Source: an archaeon (lineage in GTDB: Archaea; Thermoproteota; Bathyarchaeia; TCS64). From it: a DNA stretch of 5,700 bases. The stretch is taken from the NCBI GenBank assembly GCA_020444005.1, contig JAHLLU010000145.1, forward strand, positions 1 to 5,700, read 5' to 3'. Below the pieces are notes generated by a model. That model was not told where the DNA came from and made no database searches. It saw nothing but the letters and a program-made list of their open reading frames with translations. The translations under genes were made by a program, and so were the position numbers. Below are positions 1-5,222 of the stretch, piece by piece (position 1 is the first letter of the stretch; each line of letters opens with the position of its first letter).

Positions 1-582
1 GCCATATTGATACTGGACGAAGCGACAAGTAGCGTAGACACAAGAACAGAGGTACAGATACAACAAGCCTTACTAAACCTCATGGAGGGAAGAACCAGCT
101 TCGTTATAGCTCATAGGCTAAGCACCATCAGAAACGCAGACCTAGTGCTAGTCATCAACCAAGGCGAGATAATCGAACGCGGAAACCATGAAGAACTCCT
201 AGAAAAGAAGGGCTTCTACTACAACCTCTACATGAGTCAGTTCAAGGGCACCATCGACGATGCTGACTTTGAGTACATTAAACCAGTCGAGGTCTATGAT
301 AAACCAAAGCAACCTCAAATGCCAAAAATGGGTGGAAGGAGAGGACACGGGATAGGTGGAGGAAGCCCATCACCCGAGATGATGCGCCAAAGAGCCATGG
401 AAGTAGTAAAAATCTTCAAAGACAAGAAAGCAATCTCACCTGAGTCAGCAAAAACCATGGAGGAGCTGGGAATACCGGGACACTTCCAGATGATGATGCA
501 GATGAGACTAACTCCCCTCGGTATAATAACCGAGAACGAGGGAAAATACTACCTCGTGGAGGAAAATCTATCCAAACTATAG
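1..582 (+). CDS. ABC exporter ATPase, C-terminal part, with extra winged-helix-like tail (5' end outside window)
   Basis: This is the end of an ABC-type exporter subunit; 193 residues are visible and the gene starts before the window. The reading frame opens directly in Walker B (AILILDE, catalytic Glu at visible residue 7), followed by the D-loop (SSVD, residues 9-12) and the H-loop (IAHRLST, His 38). The nucleotide-binding domain closes with the YNLYMSQF signature near residue 80, where exporters of the MsbA/multidrug type usually stop. The membrane domain, Walker A and the LSGGQ signature would lie upstream. Here the protein runs on for about 110 residues: an acidic then Pro/Lys/Met-rich linker, a Gly/Arg-rich stretch (about 111-125), and a compact segment (about 126-193) whose pattern of helix, helix, helix and GKYYLVEE strand resembles a winged helix. 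The substrate cannot be told. ATP-driven export at the cytoplasmic membrane is inferred from the family. The stop is TAG. Confidence 0.93.
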   Translation, partial: AILILDEATSSVDTRTEVQIQQALLNLMEGRTSFVIAHRLSTIRNADLVLVINQGEIIERGNHEELLEKKGFYYNLYMSQFKGTIDDADFEYIKPVEVYDKPKQPQMPKMGGRRGHGIGGGSPSPEMMRQRAMEVVKIFKDKKAISPESAKTMEELGIPGHFQMMMQMRLTPLGIITENEGKYYLVEENLSKL

Positions 583-592
583 ATACACCTCC

Positions 593-609
593 TTTTTCTC
601 ATGTTTTTT
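593..609 (+). terminator. T-tract terminator after the ABC exporter gene
   Basis: Two runs of T (593-597 and 604-609) begin 11 nt after the exporter stop codon, with no clear hairpin in front. Archaeal RNA polymerase terminates at such T-rich stretches on the non-template strand without needing a stem. The separate promoter of the next gene follows at once, which supports a transcript end here. Confidence 0.6.
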
Positions 610-628
610 CATAGATTCCTAGTGGTAC

Positions 629-635
629 TTATAAT
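629..635 (+). promoter_or_regulatory. TATA-like box for the VOC gene
   Basis: The sequence TTATAAT sits in an AT-rich gap, centred near 632. In archaea, transcription starts about 25-27 nt downstream of the box centre, which gives about 658, the first base of the ATG chosen for the VOC gene. This predicts a leaderless mRNA, and no Shine-Dalgarno sequence is seen at usable spacing. The box is short and a convincing BRE is not evident, so this rests mostly on spacing. Confidence 0.5.
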
Positions 636-657
636 CCAATAATTGCTTGATGAATCC

Positions 658-1041
658 ATGAATAGCATAGAAGGTATGATCACATTCACCTACTATAAGG
701 ACATAGAGAAAGCAGCTGAGTTCTACGGCGAAAAACTTGGGTTTAAGATGGTTATGGGTAGAGAATGGGTCAAGATATTCAAGGTTGGAAAAGATAGCCA
801 CATCGGACTAGTTGACTCCGAGAAAGGATACCTCAAACCACAGGAGGAAAAACCGGTGATGCTCAGCGTATTTGTGGAAAACGTGGATGAATGGTACAAG
901 ATGCTAAAAGAGAAAGGCGTAAAAACCAATCACCCGCCACAGAAAAGCGGAGACATAGATATGCGTGGATTCCTAACTTGGGACACAGAAGGCTATGTAG
1001 TGGAGTTCCTAACCTTTGACACAAAGCCATATGGAGAATAG
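658..1041 (+). CDS. VOC (glyoxalase/bleomycin-resistance fold) family protein
   Basis: A 127-residue protein with the two beta-alpha-beta-beta-beta modules of the vicinal oxygen chelate fold. The first module has an ITFTYYKDIEKAAEFYGEKLGF pattern (FY..LGF, residues 8-29). The second is recognised by VFVENVDEWYKMLKEKGV (about 72-89), and the closing strand by TEGYVVEFLTF (about 110-120). The length is normal for a single-chain VOC protein, which usually dimerises. Of the usual metal ligands only the last-strand Glu (Glu116) is obvious; the two His positions appear to be Ile8 and Met68. A glyoxalase I or dioxygenase reaction is therefore not supported, and the role is unknown (binding protein or unusual lyase are options). 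The ATG at 658 is preferred because it matches the expected transcription start; a TTG at 643 and an ATG at 676 are alternatives. The stop TAG faces the stop of the next gene with one base between. Confidence 0.85.
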   Translation: MNSIEGMITFTYYKDIEKAAEFYGEKLGFKMVMGREWVKIFKVGKDSHIGLVDSEKGYLKPQEEKPVMLSVFVENVDEWYKMLKEKGVKTNHPPQKSGDIDMRGFLTWDTEGYVVEFLTFDTKPYGE

Positions 1042-1042
1042 G

Positions 1043-2470
1043 CTACTCAGCTAACTTGAGCAAACCTGTTGAGGCTGGTCTCCAGTCTCTTAGTTCTTTT
1101 GACACTGCCCAGTAGTAGGTTGGTCGATAAAGGAAAAGCCAAGGGGCATCATCACGAATCAACTGGAATACCTGTTGGTAGATTTTCTCCCGTTTCTCGG
1201 TTTCAAATGTCTTCTGCGCCTCGTTGATCAATCGATCTACCTCAGGATTACTGTATCCTTCCCACCAGGGACCCTTGAACCCAGAGTGTATCTTCTCCCG
1301 GAGAACCCTAAAGGTACTTAGAGGACTTGAGTCAAAGCAACATAGGTCATGAATCCGTTTAGCCCGAACCATCTCAGCATACGCCGGACGATCACTATAG
1401 CTAACGAGATCCACATCCACACCAATCTTAGCATAGTATGTCTTCATCATCTCCCCTAACTCCAATGCTTCATCTGGCATACGAGTCGGCAAGTCAATGG
1501 TTAGTTTTAACCCATCAGCATATCCTGCTTCAGCTAGTAGCGATTTCGCGTGGTCTGGATCATATGGATATGGCTTTGTATCTGGGTTATATCCAAAGTG
1601 ATGAGGGGTAAGATAGCCGTTCAGCCTTGTCGCGGCTTCATGCTTCACCTGTTTGATAACCTCTGCGATATCCAAGCCATAGTTGAGAGCTTGTCTGACG
1701 CGTTTGTCTTTGCATGCTCCTTTTTGAGAGTTCATCATGAAAATAATGCAAAGACTACTTTCAAGAGACTTGACCAGCGTTCTATCAGAGTCTCTATGAA
1801 ACCCTGTATCCTTGACACCAATTAATGCACCAATATTCACATCGCGATCTAAGACCATCTCAGAGCGAGCTTTCGAGTCTGAAACCTCCAAGAAAGACAC
1901 CTCATCAACAAACCCCGTCTTACCCCAGTACCTACGATTACGCTCCAGCACTAATTCACCGCGTCTTCTTGATCCAACCAGATATGGCCCAGAACCAATG
2001 TATTCATTGGGAAGCTTGTCAAGTTCATCCTCAGGAGCAATAGGCATCTCAGATAGTAAATCTAGAAGATCAGCCATAGGTTCGTTAGTTTTTATCTGAA
2101 AAGTGTCAGATCTTGGAGCAGAAAACACTGCATCACCAATATAGCTAGCATAAACTCCCTGTGTCCCAAAGGCACCGCCAAGAGAGGGGTCTACTATTCG
2201 TTTCATGCTGGCTACAACATCTCGTGCAGTGAGACTCTTTCCGTTGTGAAATTGAACACTGTCTCGTATTCTGAAAAGCCAGGTCAAGCCATCGGGTTCG
2301 ATGCTCCAACTTTGTGCAAGCACTGGGAAAAAGTACCCGGGTTTTCCTCGTTTTATTAATGGCTCATAGACCGCGTTAATGATGCTGTTTCTGTTAAGCG
2401 AGTCACTGCAGATATGGGGGTCACCGATATCTACGCTGCTCTGTGCTACCCTGAGATAATCAAACTTCAT
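1043..2470 (-). CDS. Family 5 (peptide/nickel-type) extracellular-solute-binding-like protein without signal peptide
   Basis: A 475-residue protein of the SBP_bac_5 / DppA-OppA fold. Landmarks are YEPL (35-38), an FHNGK motif (74-78) followed by LTARDVVASMKRIVDP, IGSGPY before the RNRRYWG motif, the hinge-region KRVRQALNYGLDI, and a C-terminal lobe with WWEGYSNPEVDRLI and DDAPWLFLYRP. The length is that of a mature binding protein. It starts directly at the first strand of the mature fold: there is no hydrophobic signal, no lipobox Cys and no membrane anchor. An in-frame TAA 31 nt upstream, with no ATG, GTG or TTG between, rules out a longer N-terminus. Five Cys residues also suit a cytosolic protein. 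No permease or ATPase gene of the peptide type lies beside it. It follows the phosphoesterase gene by 36 nt on the same strand with no promoter seen between, so co-transcription is likely. The ligand is unknown; an intracellular sensor or peptide-binding role is speculation. Confidence 0.9.
   Translation of the reverse strand: MKFDYLRVAQSSVDIGDPHICSDSLNRNSIINAVYEPLIKRGKPGYFFPVLAQSWSIEPDGLTWLFRIRDSVQFHNGKSLTARDVVASMKRIVDPSLGGAFGTQGVYASYIGDAVFSAPRSDTFQIKTNEPMADLLDLLSEMPIAPEDELDKLPNEYIGSGPYLVGSRRRGELVLERNRRYWGKTGFVDEVSFLEVSDSKARSEMVLDRDVNIGALIGVKDTGFHRDSDRTLVKSLESSLCIIFMMNSQKGACKDKRVRQALNYGLDIAEVIKQVKHEAATRLNGYLTPHHFGYNPDTKPYPYDPDHAKSLLAEAGYADGLKLTIDLPTRMPDEALELGEMMKTYYAKIGVDVDLVSYSDRPAYAEMVRAKRIHDLCCFDSSPLSTFRVLREKIHSGFKGPWWEGYSNPEVDRLINEAQKTFETEKREKIYQQVFQLIRDDAPWLFLYRPTYYWAVSKELRDWRPASTGLLKLAE
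1071..1100 (+). terminator. Candidate hairpin plus T-tract terminator of the VOC gene, inside the facing gene
   Basis: Arms 1071-1078 (GAGGCTGG) and 1082-1089 (CCAGTCTC) pair over 8 positions around a 3-nt loop, using one G-U pair, and a T-rich run (TTAGTTCTTTT, 1090-1100) follows. In the minus-strand RNA the G-U becomes an A-C mismatch, so the stem favours the plus-strand transcript. It lies 30 nt past the VOC stop and within the last codons of the substrate-binding-protein gene. Archaea do not require hairpins for termination, so the function is an inference. Confidence 0.35.
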
Positions 2471-2506
2471 ACAATGTAATGAGACTAGGAGAAAATAGCA
2501 TTACCG

Positions 2507-3118
2507 CTACTCAAAATCACCCAAGTCGGCGGGTTCTTCCTCAGCAGCTACTTCATCCAAGCTACGTCCAGTCTTTGATGAGTTCGGCATCTCAGAAGTA
2601 ATATCACTGCCGGGTTTAGCGTAATCGTCCTTCATCTTGAAGAAAAGCCATTGTGGGCGTTTTCCGCCACGCTTTGTTCTTATCAACGCAAAGTTTCCTA
2701 TTAGCTTGGAGCCCTTCAAATGAATGGTTGCATGTCCTTCATTCAAGTTATCTGAGAGATTGACATCATCACCCTTTGTATTACTAAATGTACCAGAGTC
2801 CCACACAATAACCGTACCGGCCCCATAATGACCCTCAGGAATTACACCCTCAAAATCAGCATAAGCCATAGGGTGATCCTCTGTTGGAACAGCTAGTCGC
2901 TTTACCTTTGGATCCATGGATGGTCCCTTGGGAACAGCCCATGACTTCAAGACCCCATCAGCTTCTAGCCGGAGATCATAGTGTAGATTACTAGCATCAT
3001 GTTTCTGAATAACAAAGATAGGAGAATCTCCGCTTTCCTTTAGCTCACCGCTAGGCTCAGGGGTCGCTGAAAAATCTCGTTTCTCCTTATAATCCCGTAG
3101 TGGTTCTCGATTCTTCAC
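2507..3118 (-). CDS. Stand-alone LigD-type DNA 3'-phosphoesterase
   Basis: A 203-residue homologue of the N-terminal phosphoesterase domain of bacterial LigD (PF13298). That enzyme trims 3'-phosphate and 3'-ribonucleotide ends with Mn2+ so that broken DNA can be ligated, usually in the Ku/LigD end-joining pathway. Visible catalytic and binding residues are Arg14, Asp15 and Glu21 in a KRDF..TPEP stretch; His40, His46, Asp48 and Arg50 in QKHDASNLHYDLRLE; His82 and Tyr86 in EDHPMAY; and the FEGVIPEGHYGAG loop (89-101). The domain ends with the usual GRSLDEVAAEE tail. There is no polymerase or ligase domain and none is encoded nearby. An open frame runs back to an ATG at 3244 but would overlap rpl10 and adds residues unlike the family, so the GTG at 3118 is chosen; with it Arg14, Asp15 and Glu21 fall at the positions known from the Pseudomonas domain. 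A TATA box at the right spacing predicts a leaderless mRNA. Confidence 0.92.
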   Translation of the reverse strand: MKNREPLRDYKEKRDFSATPEPSGELKESGDSPIFVIQKHDASNLHYDLRLEADGVLKSWAVPKGPSMDPKVKRLAVPTEDHPMAYADFEGVIPEGHYGAGTVIVWDSGTFSNTKGDDVNLSDNLNEGHATIHLKGSKLIGNFALIRTKRGGKRPQWLFFKMKDDYAKPGSDITSEMPNSSKTGRSLDEVAAEEEPADLGDFE

Positions 3119-3140
3119 ACCTAGTATACAGTAAGAACCA

Positions 3141-3154
3141 GATATATTGTTTAA
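3141..3154 (-). promoter_or_regulatory. BRE/TATA-like promoter of the phosphoesterase-SBP unit
   Basis: Read on the minus strand, the site is TTAAACAATATATC: an A-rich BRE-like part followed by an ATATAT core centred near 3145. The expected transcription start, about 26 nt downstream, is near 3119, next to the GTG at 3118. This supports the GTG start and a leaderless transcript. The site lies just beyond the rpl10 T-tract, so the rpl10 terminator and the new promoter fit together in under 60 nt. Confidence 0.6.
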
Positions 3155-3155
3155 C

Positions 3156-3171
3156 AAAGAAAAAAATAAAA
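3156..3171 (-). terminator. T-tract terminator of the ribosomal protein cluster
   Basis: Six nt after the L10 stop the minus strand reads TTTTATTTTTTTCTTT, with no hairpin before it. Such a long T-run is the typical intrinsic terminator of archaea. It indicates that the spt5-rpl11-rpl1-rpl10 transcript ends here and that the phosphoesterase gene is transcribed separately. Confidence 0.75.
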
Positions 3172-3176
3172 TTGAT

Positions 3177-4037
3177 TTAAGCGTCCGCCATCTTCTCGCC
3201 AACCTTGCTGGCGAGTCCTCTGGCTTCTGCGTTAGCCTTGGCAATCAATAACTCGATAGTCTGAGGTGTTGGCCACTCCGCCTCCACAGCTACTGAACGT
3301 GCCTGCTGCACTGCCTTCGCTATGATGGTGGGTAGTGTTTCTGGAGTCACATAGGCTGCCTCGACGGCTACCTGGAATGCTCCACCAATCGCCTGCTCTA
3401 GCTGAGTCTTGTACTCGTCGATGTCTAGTATCAGGTCTTCACCTAGTAGTACATCGCCTTTCTCGTAGACTGCCTTGATGCTTAACCCCATCTCGGATGC
3501 TCTTACACCCATACGCTGGAGAAGGTCCGCGAGGTCTTCGCTGATCTCTTCACCTTTCTTGCATACGGTTGTGTCTTGTGCTATCCAGATGTTGCCTGCC
3601 TCAATTCTTGTTCTTACGCCAAGAACACCGAATTTCCCGATGAGGGGTCCGGGGCTTAGCCCAGTGTTACCTGCGCTCATGACAATATCGTTCATGGCGA
3701 TATCCCCTGCCTTGGCGAATACCTTGACCTTGTTGGCGTCTAGCTCCATGGCGATCCTGAATGGATTGCCGTTTGTGAATAGAAACACGTTTGGTCCACT
3801 GACTGAGTCAATGAAATCCTGTGTGCCCTCTTTTCCGGCTTCCTCCATACTGATCCGCATCAAGGTGTTCTTTACTACCTTGAACTTGTGTCTGCCACGA
3901 AGCTGCTTCCTCATGTCCTGCAGCATTGAGCTGCTTACTTTATTGAGGTCTGCGGCTGCGATTATCTCATATTGATTGATTAGCTCGACTGTTTCCTGAA
4001 CGGTCTCGTATTTCTCGGATGGAATGTGGCTACTCAT
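3177..4037 (-). CDS. rpl10: Large ribosomal subunit protein L10 (P0/uL10), lacking the usual acidic tail
   Basis: A 286-residue archaeal P0, the base of the ribosomal stalk that binds rRNA beside L11 and holds L12/P1 dimers. The N-terminal domain carries KFKVVKNTLMRI (rRNA binding, about 52-63) and GPNVFLFTNGNPFRI. The archaeal/eukaryotic extra domain spans roughly 105-200 (GKFGVLGVRTRIEAGNIWI, then GVRASEMGLSIKAVYEKGDVL). The spine follows with repeated P1-binding helices marked by EAAYVTPETLPTIIAKA and EAEWPTPQTIELLIAKA. It then stops at KVGEKMADA. The hinge, the Glu/Lys-rich stretch and the final Gly-Leu-Phe type motif common in archaeal P0 are missing, and no other frame after the stop encodes them. 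The ATG at 4037 is preferred over a GTG at 4046 because AGGTGA lies 5 nt before it. It is the last gene of the cluster; rpl12, usually next, is absent. Confidence 0.96.
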   Translation of the reverse strand: MSSHIPSEKYETVQETVELINQYEIIAAADLNKVSSSMLQDMRKQLRGRHKFKVVKNTLMRISMEEAGKEGTQDFIDSVSGPNVFLFTNGNPFRIAMELDANKVKVFAKAGDIAMNDIVMSAGNTGLSPGPLIGKFGVLGVRTRIEAGNIWIAQDTTVCKKGEEISEDLADLLQRMGVRASEMGLSIKAVYEKGDVLLGEDLILDIDEYKTQLEQAIGGAFQVAVEAAYVTPETLPTIIAKAVQQARSVAVEAEWPTPQTIELLIAKANAEARGLASKVGEKMADA

Positions 4038-4042
4038 GATAT

Positions 4043-4048
4043 TCACCT
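4043..4048 (-). promoter_or_regulatory. Shine-Dalgarno site deciding the L10 start
   Basis: AGGTGA on the minus strand complements the 3' end of 16S rRNA and lies 5 nt before the ATG at 4037. It includes the last two bases of the L1 stop codon and the whole of the rival GTG at 4046, so that GTG cannot use it. This overlap suggests translational coupling of L1 and L10. Confidence 0.75.
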
Positions 4049-4691
4049 ATACGAGCTTGACGCTGTCACCCATGGTCAGCTTCAAGTACATCGTCTTGAT
4101 GTTAGCAAAACCTCTCTTCGTGGCAGCCGTCAGGTTCCTAACGACTGTCTCGATGTTCTGGGCGACCTCCTCGTCGCTCATTCCCTCCTTTCCTACAATA
4201 CAGTGGACAAACGCTTTGTCCCTGCTTCTGAGTATTATTGTACGGCGCTCGCGTTCTAATATCTCGTCTATGGGTGCCTGTGGCGGTACAGGAGTGGGCA
4301 TCTTTCCCCTGGGTCCCAAGATTGGTCCTGCTACGCGACCTACTGTTGGCATCATCGGTGCCTCAGCGACGAACGAGTCATATGGTGCAAGCTTTTTCTT
4401 AGCTGCTTTTTTGTCCGTCGCAAGCTGATCAAGTTCTGCGGGCTCTACTACTTCGTCCGCTCCTGCCCTCCTTGCTCTCAGCGCGAGGTCGCCTGAGGCG
4501 AACACGAGTACCTTCCTGTTTCCGATACCGTTGGGTAACTGGAAACGGATGTTAACTCTGTTGTCAGGCCTATTCATGTCGAGCTCCCGTAGGTTTATGG
4601 CAAGGTCAAAGCTCTGCTCGAAATTTCGTTCTGGCGATGCCTCTCTTGCCTTTTCGATTGCGTTTATAATTTGTTCTGTCGGGAGTGACAA
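4047..4691 (-). CDS. rpl1: Large ribosomal subunit protein L1 (uL1)
   Basis: A 214-residue L1 of archaeal length, the protein of the mobile E-site stalk that contacts 23S rRNA. Domain I carries FDLAINLRELDMNRPDNRVN and the beta strand IRFQLPNG. Domain II holds APMMPTVGR and the family signature GPILGPRGKMPTPVP (about 123-137). Domain I returns with a C-terminal helix pair and the KTMYLKLTMGDSVKL end. The start is TTG: an in-frame TGA lies a short way upstream with no ATG between, and a good GAGAGG sequence sits 8 nt before it. In Methanococcus L1 is known to repress its own operon by binding an rRNA-like site near the start of its mRNA. Whether that happens here cannot be seen, though the start codon lies in a small possible hairpin. 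Downstream, rpl10 begins 9 nt after the stop. Confidence 0.97.
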   Translation of the reverse strand: MSLPTEQIINAIEKAREASPERNFEQSFDLAINLRELDMNRPDNRVNIRFQLPNGIGNRKVLVFASGDLALRARRAGADEVVEPAELDQLATDKKAAKKKLAPYDSFVAEAPMMPTVGRVAGPILGPRGKMPTPVPPQAPIDEILERERRTIILRSRDKAFVHCIVGKEGMSDEEVAQNIETVVRNLTAATKRGFANIKTMYLKLTMGDSVKLV

Positions 4692-4699
4692 TTTAGATT

Positions 4700-4705
4700 C
4701 CTCTC
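4700..4705 (-). promoter_or_regulatory. Shine-Dalgarno site for the TTG start of L1
   Basis: GAGAGG on the minus strand lies 8 nt before the TTG at 4691. It is the main support for initiation at this weak codon, since no ATG or GTG is available in frame between it and the upstream TGA. Confidence 0.65.
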
Positions 4706-4722
4706 TTTCTCACATGGTATCA

Positions 4723-4730
4723 TTTTTAAA
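4723..4730 (-). promoter_or_regulatory. Possible internal TATA box before rpl1
   Basis: TTTAAAAA on the minus strand lies directly after the L11 stop. A start about 26 nt downstream would fall near 4700, giving an L1-L10 mRNA with a leader of about 10 nt. There is no clear BRE, and the L11-L1 gap is only 42 nt, so it may be chance in an AT-rich spacer. Confidence 0.22.
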
Positions 4731-4733
4731 GGT

Positions 4734-5222
4734 TTATTCAGCCTCAACGAGCTGTGAGTCATATTCTCCAGCCTTGATTGCTTCCTGAACCTTTTTTGCG
4801 GGATTACCATCAACTGTAACACCGGCGCTCTGGCATGTACCAAGTACTTCACGTACAGCTGTCTTTAGCGTAGCTGCATAGATCCCCGCCCGTTTCTTCT
4901 TGGCTACTCCAATCAGCTGATCAAAGCTGATGTCTGCCACGAACTTGGTATTGGGTTCTCCTGATCCTTTATCCAAGCCAGCGGCTTGACTGATCAGTGC
5001 GAATGTTGTTAGCATGCCGACCTTGATGCTGAACTCCCTGGTGTCTGTGTCAATGGTTACGTCTACTGGTACTGGTAGTCCATCGTATTCCCCTGTCTGT
5101 GCGTTTATGTCGTTGACGATAGCCATGATGTTTACACCCATTGGTCCTAGTGCTGGTCCGATGGGGGGTCCACCGGTGGCTTTTCCGCCGTTGACGATGA
5201 AGTTGAAAGTCTTCTCTACCAT
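4734..5222 (-). CDS. rpl11: Large ribosomal subunit protein L11 (uL11)
   Basis: A 162-residue L11, which binds the GTPase-associated region of 23S rRNA together with L10 and helps elongation factors act. The N-terminal domain (1-70) shows the conserved NGGKATGGPPIGPALGPMGVN stretch followed by IMAIVNDIN. The C-terminal rRNA-binding domain (about 71-140) includes the archaeal KGSGEPN loop, ISFDQLIGVAKKK, and LKTAVREVLGTCQSAGVTVDG. A short archaeal tail ends in VEAE. The ATG start overlaps the Spt5 stop as TAATG, and an AAAGGAG site lies 10 nt upstream inside spt5, so the two are very likely translationally coupled. The stop is TAA. Confidence 0.97.
   Translation of the reverse strand: MVEKTFNFIVNGGKATGGPPIGPALGPMGVNIMAIVNDINAQTGEYDGLPVPVDVTIDTDTREFSIKVGMLTTFALISQAAGLDKGSGEPNTKFVADISFDQLIGVAKKKRAGIYAATLKTAVREVLGTCQSAGVTVDGNPAKKVQEAIKAGEYDSQLVEAE

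Noticed and set aside
643..657. TTG at 643 as the VOC start
   Set aside because: It would lie upstream of the expected transcription start near 658 and has no ribosome binding site.
3120..3176. L10 acidic tail lost by a frameshift
   Set aside because: No frame in the 57 nt after the stop encodes an acidic stretch; the region is a T-tract followed by a promoter.
3119..3244. N-terminal extension of the phosphoesterase frame to an ATG at 3244
   Set aside because: It would overlap the end of rpl10, cross the T-tract terminator and the TATA box, and add residues unlike the family. The GTG at 3118 restores the family's normal N-terminus.
3475..3975. Long plus-strand open frame opposite rpl10 (166 codons), and similar frames opposite rpl1, rpl11 and the SBP gene
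   Set aside because: They are antisense shadows of strongly conserved genes, show no recognisable domain, and have low-complexity composition set by the opposite strand.
4038..4046. GTG at 4046 as the L10 start
   Set aside because: It lies inside the Shine-Dalgarno sequence that serves the ATG at 4037 and directly abuts the L1 stop.
4619..4628. Perfect palindrome CGAAATTTCG in rpl1
   Set aside because: Ten bases without a loop, within conserved coding sequence; expected by chance at this length.
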